Source: Candidatus Saccharimonadota bacterium
GTDB lineage: Bacteria > Patescibacteriota > Saccharimonadia > Saccharimonadales > Saccharimonadaceae
NCBI GenBank assembly: GCA_017432365.1
Contig: JAFRJG010000006.1
Location: forward strand, 1 to 64,000
Direction of reading: 5' to 3'
DNA: 64,000 nt
Each line of letters begins with the position of its first letter. The first letter of the stretch is position 1. A model generated the notes under the pieces. The model was not told where the DNA came from and made no database searches. It was given only the letters and a program-made list of their open reading frames with translations. Shown piece by piece: positions 42,650-51,549 of the stretch. A program made the position numbers and the translations under genes.

Positions 42650-43365
42650 TGTCAGCGATGCCGAGTTTCCAAAAATCCGGTTCAAAAAAGCTCTCCCGGA
42701 AAACATTATATATTATCCACGGCTGGACTTATACCGTTGAACCCTGGAATAAGACCCTCGCCCTTCTCAAAAAGGCGGGCGTAACCGTGAAAATGCTTCA
42801 TGTCCCCGGCTTAACCGCTAAAAGCGATAAAATCTGGACTATTCATAACTACGTCGCCTGGGCAGACAAAAATCTCCCCGAAGACGCTATCGTCCTCGGG
42901 CATAGCAACGGCGGTCGTATCCTCCTGAATCTTTGCTCGAAAAACCCGACCAAACTCGCTCATCTTATTCTTCTTGATTCCGCCGGAGTTTATGAACCCT
43001 CGAAAAAACGCGATTTCCTCAAAAAACTCGCCAAGCTCGGCGCTCCCCTAAAAAAAGTCCCTCTCTTCGCCAAAGTATTTCATAAGCTCATCGGTGCTTC
43101 CGATTATGACCGCGCCCCCGAAAACATGAAACAAACTCTCGCGAACATGCTCGAAAGTGATAAGAAACTCGTCCTCTCCTCCGTCGTGACCCCGACAACG
43201 ATTCTCTGGGGCGAAAACGACACAATAACCCCTCCGCGTCAAGCCGAAATCTTAAACTCGAAACTCCCCAACTCCACTCTGAAAATCTTCCCCGATTGGA
43301 CTCATGCCCCCTATATTTCCGACCCCGCCGGACTCGCCAAAGCTATCCTCGAGAGTCTCCAGTGA
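42649..43365 (+). CDS. Alpha/beta hydrolase
   Basis: 238 aa, coupled to the upstream gene by TAATG. Oxyanion region YIIHGWTYTVEPW, nucleophile elbow GHSNGG with Ser86, acid in WGENDTITP, and His in FPDWTHAPYI. Substrate unknown. Its setting suggests an ester or amide in envelope precursor metabolism, but that is inference. Confidence 0.85.
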   Translation: MSAMPSFQKSGSKKLSRKTLYIIHGWTYTVEPWNKTLALLKKAGVTVKMLHVPGLTAKSDKIWTIHNYVAWADKNLPEDAIVLGHSNGGRILLNLCSKNPTKLAHLILLDSAGVYEPSKKRDFLKKLAKLGAPLKKVPLFAKVFHKLIGASDYDRAPENMKQTLANMLESDKKLVLSSVVTPTTILWGENDTITPPRQAEILNSKLPNSTLKIFPDWTHAPYISDPAGLAKAILESLQ

Positions 43366-44540
43366 TTTTCCTCGGCCTCGCCTCGAACTACTCGTTTCAG
43401 GACGTCCTACGTCATTCTTTTGCTCTCGGATCAAATCGCGACTATAACAATCTCGAGCGCGCCCTCGCCGAAAAATATGCCGCCCCTCTCGAAAAAACCT
43501 CTCTCATTTATTCCGGTCGCTCCGCTATCTCCCTCGCATTAAAATCCTTTATCGCCTCCGGAAAACTTCATACAGGCGACTCTGTCGTCATCAATTCCTT
43601 TACTTGTCATGCCGTCCTTGAAGCCGTCAAGTCCGCCGGACTAAAACCCGTTTTTGCCGACCTTGAACGTCTCAAAACCGGCGAAATCCTCCCGAATTAT
43701 TCCGCAACAACTCTCGCATCCCTCGTCAAAACCAATAAAACCGTCAGGGCTTTCATTCTCCAAAACACCTTCGGACTCCCCGTCAATATCAAGTCCTTCG
43801 AAACCGTCCGCAAAAAATATAATCTACTTCTCCTCGAAGACCTTGCTCATTGTGCCGGTCGTAAATATCCCGACGGTCGCGAAATCGGTACAGTCGGCGA
43901 CGCAACTTGTCTCTCCTTTGGCAAGGGAAAAAGCCTCGACACAATTACCGGCGGCGCCGTCCTCCTTCGGAACCCCGACCTTTCTTTCCCGAAATCCTTT
44001 TCTAAATCCGCTCTCAAAAAACGTCGGAAAACCGGCGACGTTCCTCGCGCCTCTTGGTATCCTCTCCTCGGCGCTATCGCTCGCGGCTTATCTTATCTCC
44101 ATCTAGAAAAGTTCTGGCTCGGTTTCCTCTTAAAAACTCATTGGCTCGAGCGCTCTGCCGATACAAAACTCGACGAAAGCACAACCGTTACGAACTGGCA
44201 ATCAAGACTCGCCCTCCGTCAACTCGAAACCCTCTCGACAACCGCGAAAACTCCGCTCCGTCGCTATTTTCTCGTTGACGACCGCGACACTTGCCTGAAA
44301 GAACTTCGCAACCACGGCGCTCGCCTCGAAGAGTCCTGGTATGAAGTCCCCGTTTCTCCCGTTCGTTATTATCCGTCTGTCCATTTCCCTGAAACCTCTT
44401 GCCCGAACGCCGTCTTTTTCGCAAGTCACGTTATCAATCTCCCAACTTGGTACACTTCTCCCGCGAAACAAAAACAGGTTAAGCTCGCCGAAAAAATCCT
44501 TAAATCTCACGCTTTAAAACCGGAGGACCAACATGCCTAA
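43362..44540 (+). CDS. DegT/DnrJ/EryC1-family aminotransferase
   Basis: About 392 aa from a GTG start that overlaps the hydrolase stop (GTGA). PLP-fold landmarks: YSGRSAISLALKSF, VVINSFTCHAVLEAVKSAGLKPVFAD, LLLLEDLAHCAG, and the PLP lysine in CLSFGKGKSLDTITGGAVLL. Such enzymes usually make amino sugars of surface glycans. The C-terminal third (WLERSADTKLDESTTVTNWQSRLAL) is adapted, and the amino acceptor cannot be named. A longer upstream frame would overlap the hydrolase gene and is not used. Confidence 0.78.
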   Translation: MIFLGLASNYSFQDVLRHSFALGSNRDYNNLERALAEKYAAPLEKTSLIYSGRSAISLALKSFIASGKLHTGDSVVINSFTCHAVLEAVKSAGLKPVFADLERLKTGEILPNYSATTLASLVKTNKTVRAFILQNTFGLPVNIKSFETVRKKYNLLLLEDLAHCAGRKYPDGREIGTVGDATCLSFGKGKSLDTITGGAVLLRNPDLSFPKSFSKSALKKRRKTGDVPRASWYPLLGAIARGLSYLHLEKFWLGFLLKTHWLERSADTKLDESTTVTNWQSRLALRQLETLSTTAKTPLRRYFLVDDRDTCLKELRNHGARLEESWYEVPVSPVRYYPSVHFPETSCPNAVFFASHVINLPTWYTSPAKQKQVKLAEKILKSHALKPEDQHA

Positions 44541-45507
44541 TTTCCCCGAAGCCAATTTTCTTCAAAGCCCGCTCTGGGCAGAAATGAACCGTCTCCTCGG
44601 TCATAAAACCGTCAGCGAAACTTTTTCCGATTCCGCCTCTTTTCTCGGTATCGTGAAGGACGCAAAGCGCGGCCGCTATCTCGAAATCCCCGGCGGTCCG
44701 CTCCTCGACTGGACTGACAAAAAACTCGCCAAAACCGTTTTTATGAAAATCGCTGATGTCGGAAAAACTGAAAAATGCGTTTTTGTCCGTTTTCGTCCTC
44801 AGCTCGAAAACTCTCCTGAATCTCTCCGCCTCGTTCGCGACGCCGCCAAAGCCGCTTCTCTCGACCTTCGCCCCGCCCCAATGCATCTCCACGCTCAAAA
44901 CACCGTAATTCTCGACTTAACTCAGTCTCTCGACGATCTTCTCATGTCCTTCCGTCGCCAAACCCGTTATGAAGTCCGCCGTGCAGAAAAGCTCGGTCTC
45001 GAAGTTTCCCGCGACGAGTCCGAAGCCGCGTTTAAAACCTTCCACGAAATCCAGCTCAAAACCGCTAAACGTCAAAACTTCGTCCCCCCTTCCTTAAAGG
45101 AACTCCTCGCCGAGCGTGAGGCGTTCGGTGATAACGCCCGTCTTTATCTTTCCCAGACTCAAGACCATGAACCCCTCGCTTACGGTCTCATTCTCGGAGC
45201 CGAAAAAGAAGCCGCATATTTCGAAGCCGCCTCAACCGACCTCAATCGGAAGCTCCCTGGAACTTATGCCCTCCTCTGGACAGCTATCAAAGACCTGAAA
45301 GCCGCCGGCTTTGAACGTTTTAACCTCTGGGGAATCGCACCCCCCGGTGTCGAACATCATCGTTACTCCGGCGTAACTACTTTCAAAACCGGCTTCGGCG
45401 GTCAAATCGTCGAATTTGTCCCCGCCCAAGACATCGTTCTGAATAAACTCCGCTATAAGCTCGACGAACTCGTCGAAACCGCTCGTAAGAAAAAAAGGAA
45501 TCTCTAA
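44533..45507 (+). CDS. FemX/FemAB-like peptidoglycan aminoacyltransferase, copy 1
   Basis: 324 aa, double-GNAT fold. Features: FLQSPLWAEMNRLLGHK at the start, RGRYLEIPGGPLLDWTD, DLLMSFRRQTRYEVRRAEKLGLEV, RLYLSQTQDHEPLAYGLILG, YALLWTAIKDLKAAGFERFNLWGI and YSGVTTFKTGFGG. These enzymes move an amino acid from tRNA onto lipid II or related stems to build cross-bridges. GGAGG is 6 nt from the ATG, which overlaps the aminotransferase end by 8 nt. The substrate residue is not predictable. Confidence 0.85.
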   Translation: MPNFPEANFLQSPLWAEMNRLLGHKTVSETFSDSASFLGIVKDAKRGRYLEIPGGPLLDWTDKKLAKTVFMKIADVGKTEKCVFVRFRPQLENSPESLRLVRDAAKAASLDLRPAPMHLHAQNTVILDLTQSLDDLLMSFRRQTRYEVRRAEKLGLEVSRDESEAAFKTFHEIQLKTAKRQNFVPPSLKELLAEREAFGDNARLYLSQTQDHEPLAYGLILGAEKEAAYFEAASTDLNRKLPGTYALLWTAIKDLKAAGFERFNLWGIAPPGVEHHRYSGVTTFKTGFGGQIVEFVPAQDIVLNKLRYKLDELVETARKKKRNL

Positions 45508-46580
45508 TGCCCGCCTCAAACGCCATCCAATCTAAAGTAACCTCCTCAAAATCCCGAACCGTCACCTTCCGTGACGCGACCGACCGCGCCGCCTGGGACG
45601 CGTTCGTCACCTCCGACCCAACCGCGAATTTTCTCCAATCCTGGGATTTTTACGAGTTCCACCTCTCTCGCGGTAAACAAGTCGTTCGTCGTCTCGCCCT
45701 TGACGACTCCGGAAAGCTCCTTGCCGCTTATGCCGGCGTCGTCGAAACCGCCAAGCGCGGCACATATCTCGCTATCGCTGGCGGTCCGCTCCTCGACTGG
45801 ACTGATAAACCTCTCATCAAAAAGGTTTTCGCCGACATCAAGGAACAGGGAACTATTCATCATTGTACCTTCGTCCGCGTCCGTCCTCAGCTCGAACTTT
45901 CGGAAAACTCCCTCCGGCTCATGTCTTCTCTCGGTCTAAGAAAAGCTCCGATGTATCTCTCTGTCGAATACGCCGGCATCCTCGACCTTCATCAATCCGA
46001 AGCCGAAATCCTCAAAAACGCTTCTCAAGGCTTCCGTCGAAAACTCCGTAAAGCGGAAAAATCCGATATAAAAATCGAAGTCTCTGCCGCCGACTCTGCT
46101 ATCGCCGCTTTCTGTGATCTCGAAACTCTCCATGCCAAACGTCAAAGCTACGTCCCCTTCTCGCGCAGTTTTCTCGAAAAACAATTCGCCGCGTTTAAAA
46201 AGCACAACGAAGTTCTTATCTATACCGCGACAAAAGACAACGAAATCCTCGCCATGAACTTCATGATTTTCTATGGTCCCGAAGCTAGTTACCACTACGG
46301 CGTCTCCTCTGAACTCGGCACAAAATACTCCGCTGCCCCCCTCCTTCATCTCAAAGCCATGGCAGAAGCTCGCGACCGCGGCATCTTCCGCTATAACCTA
46401 TGGGGTATCGTCGATCAAGATGACACGAGCCATCGCTTCTTCGGCGTCTCCGAATTCAAGCGCTCGTTCGGCTGTCAAGAATTAAAATATACTCCCGCCC
46501 ACGACCTCGTTCTCTCGCCTCTGAAATATCAGCTCACCAAAGTCGTCGAAACTACACGTAAAAAAATCCGCAAAGTTTAG
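45507..46580 (+). CDS. FemX/FemAB-like peptidoglycan aminoacyltransferase, copy 2
   Basis: 357 aa, coupled to copy 1 by TAATG. The two share RGTYLAIAGGPLLDWTDK and the same end motif (FFGVSEFKRSFGCQELKYTPAHDLVL), pointing to tandem duplication and divergence. Copy 2 has ~35 extra N-terminal residues. In FemA/FemB systems sequential residues of a bridge are added by different paralogues, so the pair may make a two-residue bridge. Confidence 0.85.
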   Translation: MPASNAIQSKVTSSKSRTVTFRDATDRAAWDAFVTSDPTANFLQSWDFYEFHLSRGKQVVRRLALDDSGKLLAAYAGVVETAKRGTYLAIAGGPLLDWTDKPLIKKVFADIKEQGTIHHCTFVRVRPQLELSENSLRLMSSLGLRKAPMYLSVEYAGILDLHQSEAEILKNASQGFRRKLRKAEKSDIKIEVSAADSAIAAFCDLETLHAKRQSYVPFSRSFLEKQFAAFKKHNEVLIYTATKDNEILAMNFMIFYGPEASYHYGVSSELGTKYSAAPLLHLKAMAEARDRGIFRYNLWGIVDQDDTSHRFFGVSEFKRSFGCQELKYTPAHDLVLSPLKYQLTKVVETTRKKIRKV

Positions 46581-46588
46581 CTTGAATC

Positions 46589-46597
46589 TGCTATAAT
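46589..46597 (+). promoter_or_regulatory. Extended -10 of the ABC exporter operon
   Basis: TGC-TATAAT, 9 nt before ATG; nearly or fully leaderless. Confidence 0.55.
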
Positions 46598-46606
46598 ATA
46601 TAGTCT

Positions 46607-48358
46607 ATGTTCAAACTGCTCAAGTATCTGAAGCCCTACTGGCTCTCCGTCTTCCTGCTGGTTACGACCCTTGCCGGTCAAGTTTTCTGTACTCTCCAGC
46701 TCCCCGCTCTTATGTCCAAAATCGTCAACGACGGCATTCTCACGGAGAACCCCGATATTACCTGGAAAATCGGGGTCAACATGCTCGGCTTTACTCTCCT
46801 CTCTATTCTCTTTGCGCTCGCGACTCATTTCTTCTCCGCCCGCGTTGGCGCTGCCTTCTCGCGCGACCTGCGCAACGCTTTTTATCGCCACGTCCTCTCC
46901 CTCTCCTCTTCTGAAATCGAAAAGTTTTCTACCGCCTCTTTGATTACCCGTACCACAAACGACATTTCTCAAGTCCAGAGCGCGACTATGATGATGTTGA
47001 CCATGCTCCTACGCGCTCCGCTCATGGGAATCGGCGCCATTATCCAAGCTTTCCGTACCGCCCCCGATATGACCTGGATTATCGCTCTCGCCGTCATTGC
47101 GATTTTAACTTTCTCCATCTCCATTCTCGCCGTCGTTATTCCGAAATTTAAAATCTTCCAAAAACTCCTCGATAAAATTACTCTCCTCGCCCGCGAAAAC
47201 TTAACCGGTCTCCGCGTTATCCGCGCCTTTAACAATGAGAAAACAGAACAGTCAAAGTTCTCCGCCGCCAATTCCGAACTGACCAAGCTCAATCTGTTTA
47301 TCTCCAAGCTCATGTCGCTTGAAGACCCGCTTATTGGCATCGTTTTGAATGGCACGACACTCCTCGTCGTCTGGGTCGGTCTCCGCCATCTCGAAACTGA
47401 CCTGTCCTACCTCGGTAACACTATCGCCTTTGTCCAATACGCCACGAGCGTCATCATCTCCTTCTTAATTCTCACCATGCTCTTTGTCGTCCTCCCCCGC
47501 GCCAACGTCTCCGCCGGACGTATTAACGAAGTTTTCAAAACCAAATCAAAAATCAAATTCCCCGAAACCACCGCCGGCTCTCCCGATAAAACTCCTTCAA
47601 TCGAGTTCAAACACGTCTCCTTTGCCTATCCCGGCGCCGAAGCTGACGTCCTCTCCGATATTTCTTTCTCCGCCCATTCCGGCGAAACAACCGCTTTTAT
47701 CGGCTCAACCGGCTCCGGAAAATCGACCCTGATTTCTCTCGTCCCCCGCTTCTTTGACCCGACCTCCGGCGAAATCCGCCTGAATAACCTCCCCTTAAAA
47801 GCGTATAGCGAAACCGACCTCATGCAAAAAATCGGTTACGTCCCCCAGCGCGGCGTCCTCTTCTCTGGAACCGTTAAATCCAATATCGCTTTCGGCGTCG
47901 AAAACCCCGACGATGCCCTCCTGAAAACCGCTGCGAAAATCTCCCAATCTGAAAACTTTATCGCGAAACTCGACAAAAAATACGACGCCCATATCGCCCA
48001 AGGCGGCACAAACGTCTCCGGCGGACAAAAGCAGCGTCTTTCGATTGCTCGCGCCATCGCTAAGCGTCCCGAAGTTTATATCTTCGATGACAGTTTCTCT
48101 GCTCTCGACATGAAAACCGACAAGACTCTCCGCGCCGCCTTAAAGCCCGAAACAAAAAACTCTATCGTCCTTGTCGTTGCCCAAAGAATCAACACCATCA
48201 AAGACGCCGACCAAATCATCGTCCTCGATAACGGTAAAATCGTCGGCAAAGGAACTCACTTCTCCCTCTTAAAATCCTGCCAAACTTACCGCGAAATCGT
48301 CAAAAGTCAATTCTCAGAAACTGAATACGAAAGGGAACTACGCCATGCCTCGAAATAA
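46607..48358 (+). CDS. ABC exporter half-transporter, degenerate-site subunit
   Basis: 583 aa: six-helix exporter domain then nucleotide-binding domain. Walker A GSTGSGKST, signature VSGGQKQRLS, but Walker B reads VYIFDDSFSALD, with Asp where the catalytic Glu normally stands. This is the hallmark of the BmrC/TM287-type partner of heterodimeric exporters. It overlaps the next gene by 14 nt, the presumed partner. Substrate may be a drug, lipid or peptide. Confidence 0.87.
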   Translation: MFKLLKYLKPYWLSVFLLVTTLAGQVFCTLQLPALMSKIVNDGILTENPDITWKIGVNMLGFTLLSILFALATHFFSARVGAAFSRDLRNAFYRHVLSLSSSEIEKFSTASLITRTTNDISQVQSATMMMLTMLLRAPLMGIGAIIQAFRTAPDMTWIIALAVIAILTFSISILAVVIPKFKIFQKLLDKITLLARENLTGLRVIRAFNNEKTEQSKFSAANSELTKLNLFISKLMSLEDPLIGIVLNGTTLLVVWVGLRHLETDLSYLGNTIAFVQYATSVIISFLILTMLFVVLPRANVSAGRINEVFKTKSKIKFPETTAGSPDKTPSIEFKHVSFAYPGAEADVLSDISFSAHSGETTAFIGSTGSGKSTLISLVPRFFDPTSGEIRLNNLPLKAYSETDLMQKIGYVPQRGVLFSGTVKSNIAFGVENPDDALLKTAAKISQSENFIAKLDKKYDAHIAQGGTNVSGGQKQRLSIARAIAKRPEVYIFDDSFSALDMKTDKTLRAALKPETKNSIVLVVAQRINTIKDADQIIVLDNGKIVGKGTHFSLLKSCQTYREIVKSQFSETEYERELRHASK

Positions 48359-50132
48359 ATTCGCCGAATCGAAACCTAAAAACTTCAAGACCTCGCTCCG
48401 CCTCCTTTTTGGCTCTCTGAAATCCTATCGCTTCGCCCTTCTCGTTCCTCTCGTCCTCGCCGTCGCCTCGAGTCTCCTCACTCTCCTCGGACCCAAAATC
48501 CTCGGCAACATGACCAACTCCGCCGTCGCAAGCGTTACTTCGACCGGCTCGCTCGACCTCGCCTTCTTAAAAACCTCCGCACTCCAGCTCCTCGCACTCT
48601 ACGCCCTCGTTGCCGTCCTGAGCTATTTCGAAAGCTATCTGCTCGCTCGTCTTACCGCCCTCTATACAAAAAACCTCCGCGAAAAGATTATCGAAAAACT
48701 CGCTCATCTCCCGATTTCTTATTTCGACCAACACCAATTCGGTGACACCTTGAGTATTCTCAGCAACGACGTTGACGTCCTTTCTAGCTCTCTCTCCGAG
48801 GAACTCGTCCAAATCCTTACCAATCTCACGACCGTCGTCGGTTGTCTTATCATGATGTTCATTATCTCCCCGACCCTGACCCTCGTCGCCCTCGTCGTCC
48901 TCCCGCTCTCAACCTTCGCCGTCGCCAAAACCGCCAAACGCGCCCAGTCCCATTTCACCTCCCAGCGCACCGTTCTCGGCAAACTTAACTCCCATATCGA
49001 AGAGGATTATTCCGGTCAACTTATCATCAAGGCTAATTCCCACGTCCCCGCCTCTGTCGCCGAGTTCGAAAAAACCAACCAAACCCTCTACGAAGATTCT
49101 TGGCGCGCCCAATTCCTCGGCTCCCTCGCCTTCCCCGTTGTTCATTTCTTCACTAATCTCGGCTACGTCGCTATCTGCGTCCTCGGCGGCAACTTCGTCC
49201 TCGAGGGCAAGCTCCTCGTCGGTGGAGTTCAAGCTTTTCTTCAGTACGTTTCTCGCTTTAACGAACCCCTAACTAGCCTTTCTCAAATCATCGCCACCGT
49301 CCAACAAACCCTCGCCGCCGCCGAACGTGTCTTTACCTTCCTCGCTGAACCCGAAGAACTCCCCGATCCCGTCCCCGCCAAGACCGTTTCCAAGGTCAAG
49401 GGCGCTATCGAATTTCACGACGTTTGTTTCTCCTACGATAAACAAACCGAAATCATCAAACACTTCTCCGCTAAAATCGCCCCTGGTTCTCAAGTCGCCA
49501 TTGTCGGTCCGACCGGTGCCGGAAAAACCACTATCATCAACCTCCTCATGCGTTTTTATGACCCTGACTCCGGTTATATTACCATCGATGGCGTTCCGAC
49601 CCGCGAAATGACCCGCGCCTCTGTCCGTGCCCTCTTCGGCATGGTTCTTCAAGACACTTGGCTCTTTTCCGGCTCCGTCAAGGACAACCTCGCCTATGGT
49701 AACCCGAAGGCAACCTTAAAAGACATTCGTCGTGCGACCTCCGCCGCTGGCATTGACCACTTAATCGAGTCCATGAAAGGCGGCTATCGCGCCGAAATCT
49801 CTGAAGACTCCGACAACATCTCCGCCGGCGAAAAACAACTCTTAACTATCGCTCGCGCCATGGTCGAAAACCCGCCCATGCTCATTCTCGACGAAGCAAC
49901 CTCGAACGTCGACACTCGCGCCGAAGAGCTCATTCAACAAGCTTTCGAAAGACTCACCCGCGGTCGTACCTCTTTCGTAATTGCTCATCGCCTCTCGACC
50001 ATTCGCAACGCCGACCTTATCCTCGTCATGAAGGACGGCAACATTATCGAGCAGGGAACTCACGATTCGCTCCTGAAACAAAACGGCTTTTATGCCGAAC
50101 TCTATAACTCCCAGTTCGCCGACGCCGACTAA
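48345..50132 (+). CDS. ABC exporter half-transporter, catalytic-site subunit
   Basis: 595 aa, exporter domain plus nucleotide-binding domain. Walker A GPTGAGKTT, signature ISAGEKQLLT, Walker B MLILDEATSNVD with the normal Glu, H-loop IAHRLSTI. The non-canonical signature (SAGE) and normal Glu complement the degenerate partner upstream, as in BmrD/TM288. GAAAGGGAA precedes the start. Confidence 0.88.
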   Translation: MPRNKFAESKPKNFKTSLRLLFGSLKSYRFALLVPLVLAVASSLLTLLGPKILGNMTNSAVASVTSTGSLDLAFLKTSALQLLALYALVAVLSYFESYLLARLTALYTKNLREKIIEKLAHLPISYFDQHQFGDTLSILSNDVDVLSSSLSEELVQILTNLTTVVGCLIMMFIISPTLTLVALVVLPLSTFAVAKTAKRAQSHFTSQRTVLGKLNSHIEEDYSGQLIIKANSHVPASVAEFEKTNQTLYEDSWRAQFLGSLAFPVVHFFTNLGYVAICVLGGNFVLEGKLLVGGVQAFLQYVSRFNEPLTSLSQIIATVQQTLAAAERVFTFLAEPEELPDPVPAKTVSKVKGAIEFHDVCFSYDKQTEIIKHFSAKIAPGSQVAIVGPTGAGKTTIINLLMRFYDPDSGYITIDGVPTREMTRASVRALFGMVLQDTWLFSGSVKDNLAYGNPKATLKDIRRATSAAGIDHLIESMKGGYRAEISEDSDNISAGEKQLLTIARAMVENPPMLILDEATSNVDTRAEELIQQAFERLTRGRTSFVIAHRLSTIRNADLILVMKDGNIIEQGTHDSLLKQNGFYAELYNSQFADAD

Positions 50133-50148
50133 CTCTCTCCCCTCGTTT

Positions 50149-50196
50149 TCTGCGTTTTTTGTAGCGCGGACAAAATCCCCGAAAAAATCTGCGTTT
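50149..50196 (+). repeat. Dispersed 27-bp element, copy 2 (intergenic), with flanking 9-bp direct repeats
   Basis: Core at 50158-50184: TTTGTAGCGCG, spacer GACAA, AATCCCCGAAA. TCTGCGTTT flanks it at 50149-50157 and 50188-50196, like a target-site duplication. On the minus strand the same bases would encode FGDFVRATKN. It lies in the 129-nt gap between the exporter and the PNTG gene, which holds no other gene. Confidence 0.85.
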
Positions 50197-50246
50197 AACC
50201 CCTGTTATTTTCATCCCGCTTAACTTTGAGTTGAAAACGCTTTGAA

Positions 50247-50255
50247 TGTTATCCT
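50247..50255 (+). promoter_or_regulatory. Extended -10 of the second PNTG gene
   Basis: TGT-TATCCT, 6 nt before ATG; leaderless. Confidence 0.5.
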
Positions 50256-50261
50256 TGTCCC

Positions 50262-51545
50262 ATGAAACGTTTTCTTTTTTATCTCTTCTCTTCCGCCTCT
50301 CTTATCACTTTAAGTCTCTCCAGTCTTGCCCCTCTCTCCGCCGTTGCGACCGAATCCCCCGACCCCGCCGCTTACTCCGGCTCACTCACGACCAAACTCG
50401 AAACCGACATCAACCTCGCAACCGTTACTCTCGACAACTACGTCGGTCCTGAATTTAACATCGACTATTCCTACGTCGTCATTTCTTATTCCGGCGACAA
50501 CACAATTACCTTAACCGCTAAAGACGGTCTCTCCGCCCCAACTGCGACCGGTGTCTCCTTCGCTCCTCGCGACGCTGATTCTCGCCTGACCATTATTCAA
50601 CCTTCCTCTGACCCCGATTCTCTCGCCCTCAACTGTCCCAACGCCATTTTCTCTGCCGACGGAAGCAACATCCTCAAAATCTCCGCCGACCACTCTCGCG
50701 TCGCCGTCAACGCCCGCAGTTTCATGACCTCCGTTTCTGGCGTTCGTTTCATCAACACCGACCCCGGCTACGAATTTTATACCGTTAATTTCGATAAAAT
50801 CGTCGAAATCTCCTCTCTCGCCTCCGCCCGCTCGCCTTTTTCTTTCGGTCTTCCCGGAACCGACATCGACTCCGACCACTTCTCCTATGACCAACCCAAT
50901 ATCACATATTCCTACTCTATCAACAACGGCGTCGGCACTTTCTCCCTCCTTCACGAAATCCGCGGCGTCAACGCCAAGCTCCCTCTTGACAACCTCCCCG
51001 AGTTTCCTGACCTCGCTTCCGCCGAGACTTATCTCAAATCCACTCTCTCTCGCGACGACGATAACCCCGCTGTCCTTGAAGACGATATCTCCGCTCAAAC
51101 TATCAACCCCTACTACGAAATCGATCTTGAAACCTCTCGTCTCCTCGAGACTGCCGACGGCTCTTTCATCTTCCGCCTCACCTTCCGCTCCCTCGACCCG
51201 AAATATGGCTTCACTAACCTCTCCGACTTCTGTCCTATCGCTTGTTTAACCCTTAATGGCGAAACCTCCGAAGGTAGTGTTTACTCTCGCACTCGCTCCG
51301 ATGACGGCTACCTCGAGACTTTCGACCTTCCCGTCTCTCTCCGCCTTTCCACCCCCGTCGAACCAGAAGAACCAGAAGAACCAGAAGAACCAGAAGAGCC
51401 AGAAGAACCAGATACCCCCGACGAAGAACCAGACGACACTCCAGACGAAGAACCCGAACAAACCGAACAAGAAACGCCCGAACAACCCGAACAAACCACT
51501 ATTATAATTCCCAAAGCCCCAAATACCGGTAAAGTGCTAAAATAA
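50262..51545 (+). CDS. Secreted protein with Pro/Glu stalk and truncated PNTG sorting signal
   Basis: 427 aa: signal peptide (KRFLFYLFSSASLITLSLSSLAPLSAVA), a ~330-residue beta-rich domain with no recognised family, a Pro/Glu spacer made of EPE repeats and then PDEEPDDTPDEEPEQ, and the end PKAPNTGKVLK. APNTG matches the motif of the 1,093-aa wall protein, but the stop codon follows 4 residues later, with no hydrophobic segment or basic tail in any frame. The -10 box of tmk overlaps the final codons. Either the anchor is lost or another retention mode is used. Confidence 0.75.
   Translation: MKRFLFYLFSSASLITLSLSSLAPLSAVATESPDPAAYSGSLTTKLETDINLATVTLDNYVGPEFNIDYSYVVISYSGDNTITLTAKDGLSAPTATGVSFAPRDADSRLTIIQPSSDPDSLALNCPNAIFSADGSNILKISADHSRVAVNARSFMTSVSGVRFINTDPGYEFYTVNFDKIVEISSLASARSPFSFGLPGTDIDSDHFSYDQPNITYSYSINNGVGTFSLLHEIRGVNAKLPLDNLPEFPDLASAETYLKSTLSRDDDNPAVLEDDISAQTINPYYEIDLETSRLLETADGSFIFRLTFRSLDPKYGFTNLSDFCPIACLTLNGETSEGSVYSRTRSDDGYLETFDLPVSLRLSTPVEPEEPEEPEEPEEPEEPDTPDEEPDDTPDEEPEQTEQETPEQPEQTTIIIPKAPNTGKVLK
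51360..51410 (+). repeat. 9-bp tandem repeat (EPE coding) in the PNTG protein stalk
   Basis: About 5.7 units of GAACCAGAA, one carrying an A-to-G change; likely to vary in number between strains. Confidence 0.85.
51535..51543 (+). promoter_or_regulatory. Extended -10 of tmk
   Basis: TGC-TAAAAT, 6 nt before ATG; leaderless. It overlaps the end of the PNTG gene. Confidence 0.6.
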
Positions 51546-51549
51546 AATC

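Noticed and set aside
51360-51410. Short tandem repeat considered as a CRISPR-like array
   Set aside because: The 9-bp units are contiguous, have no spacers and encode Pro/Glu in frame.
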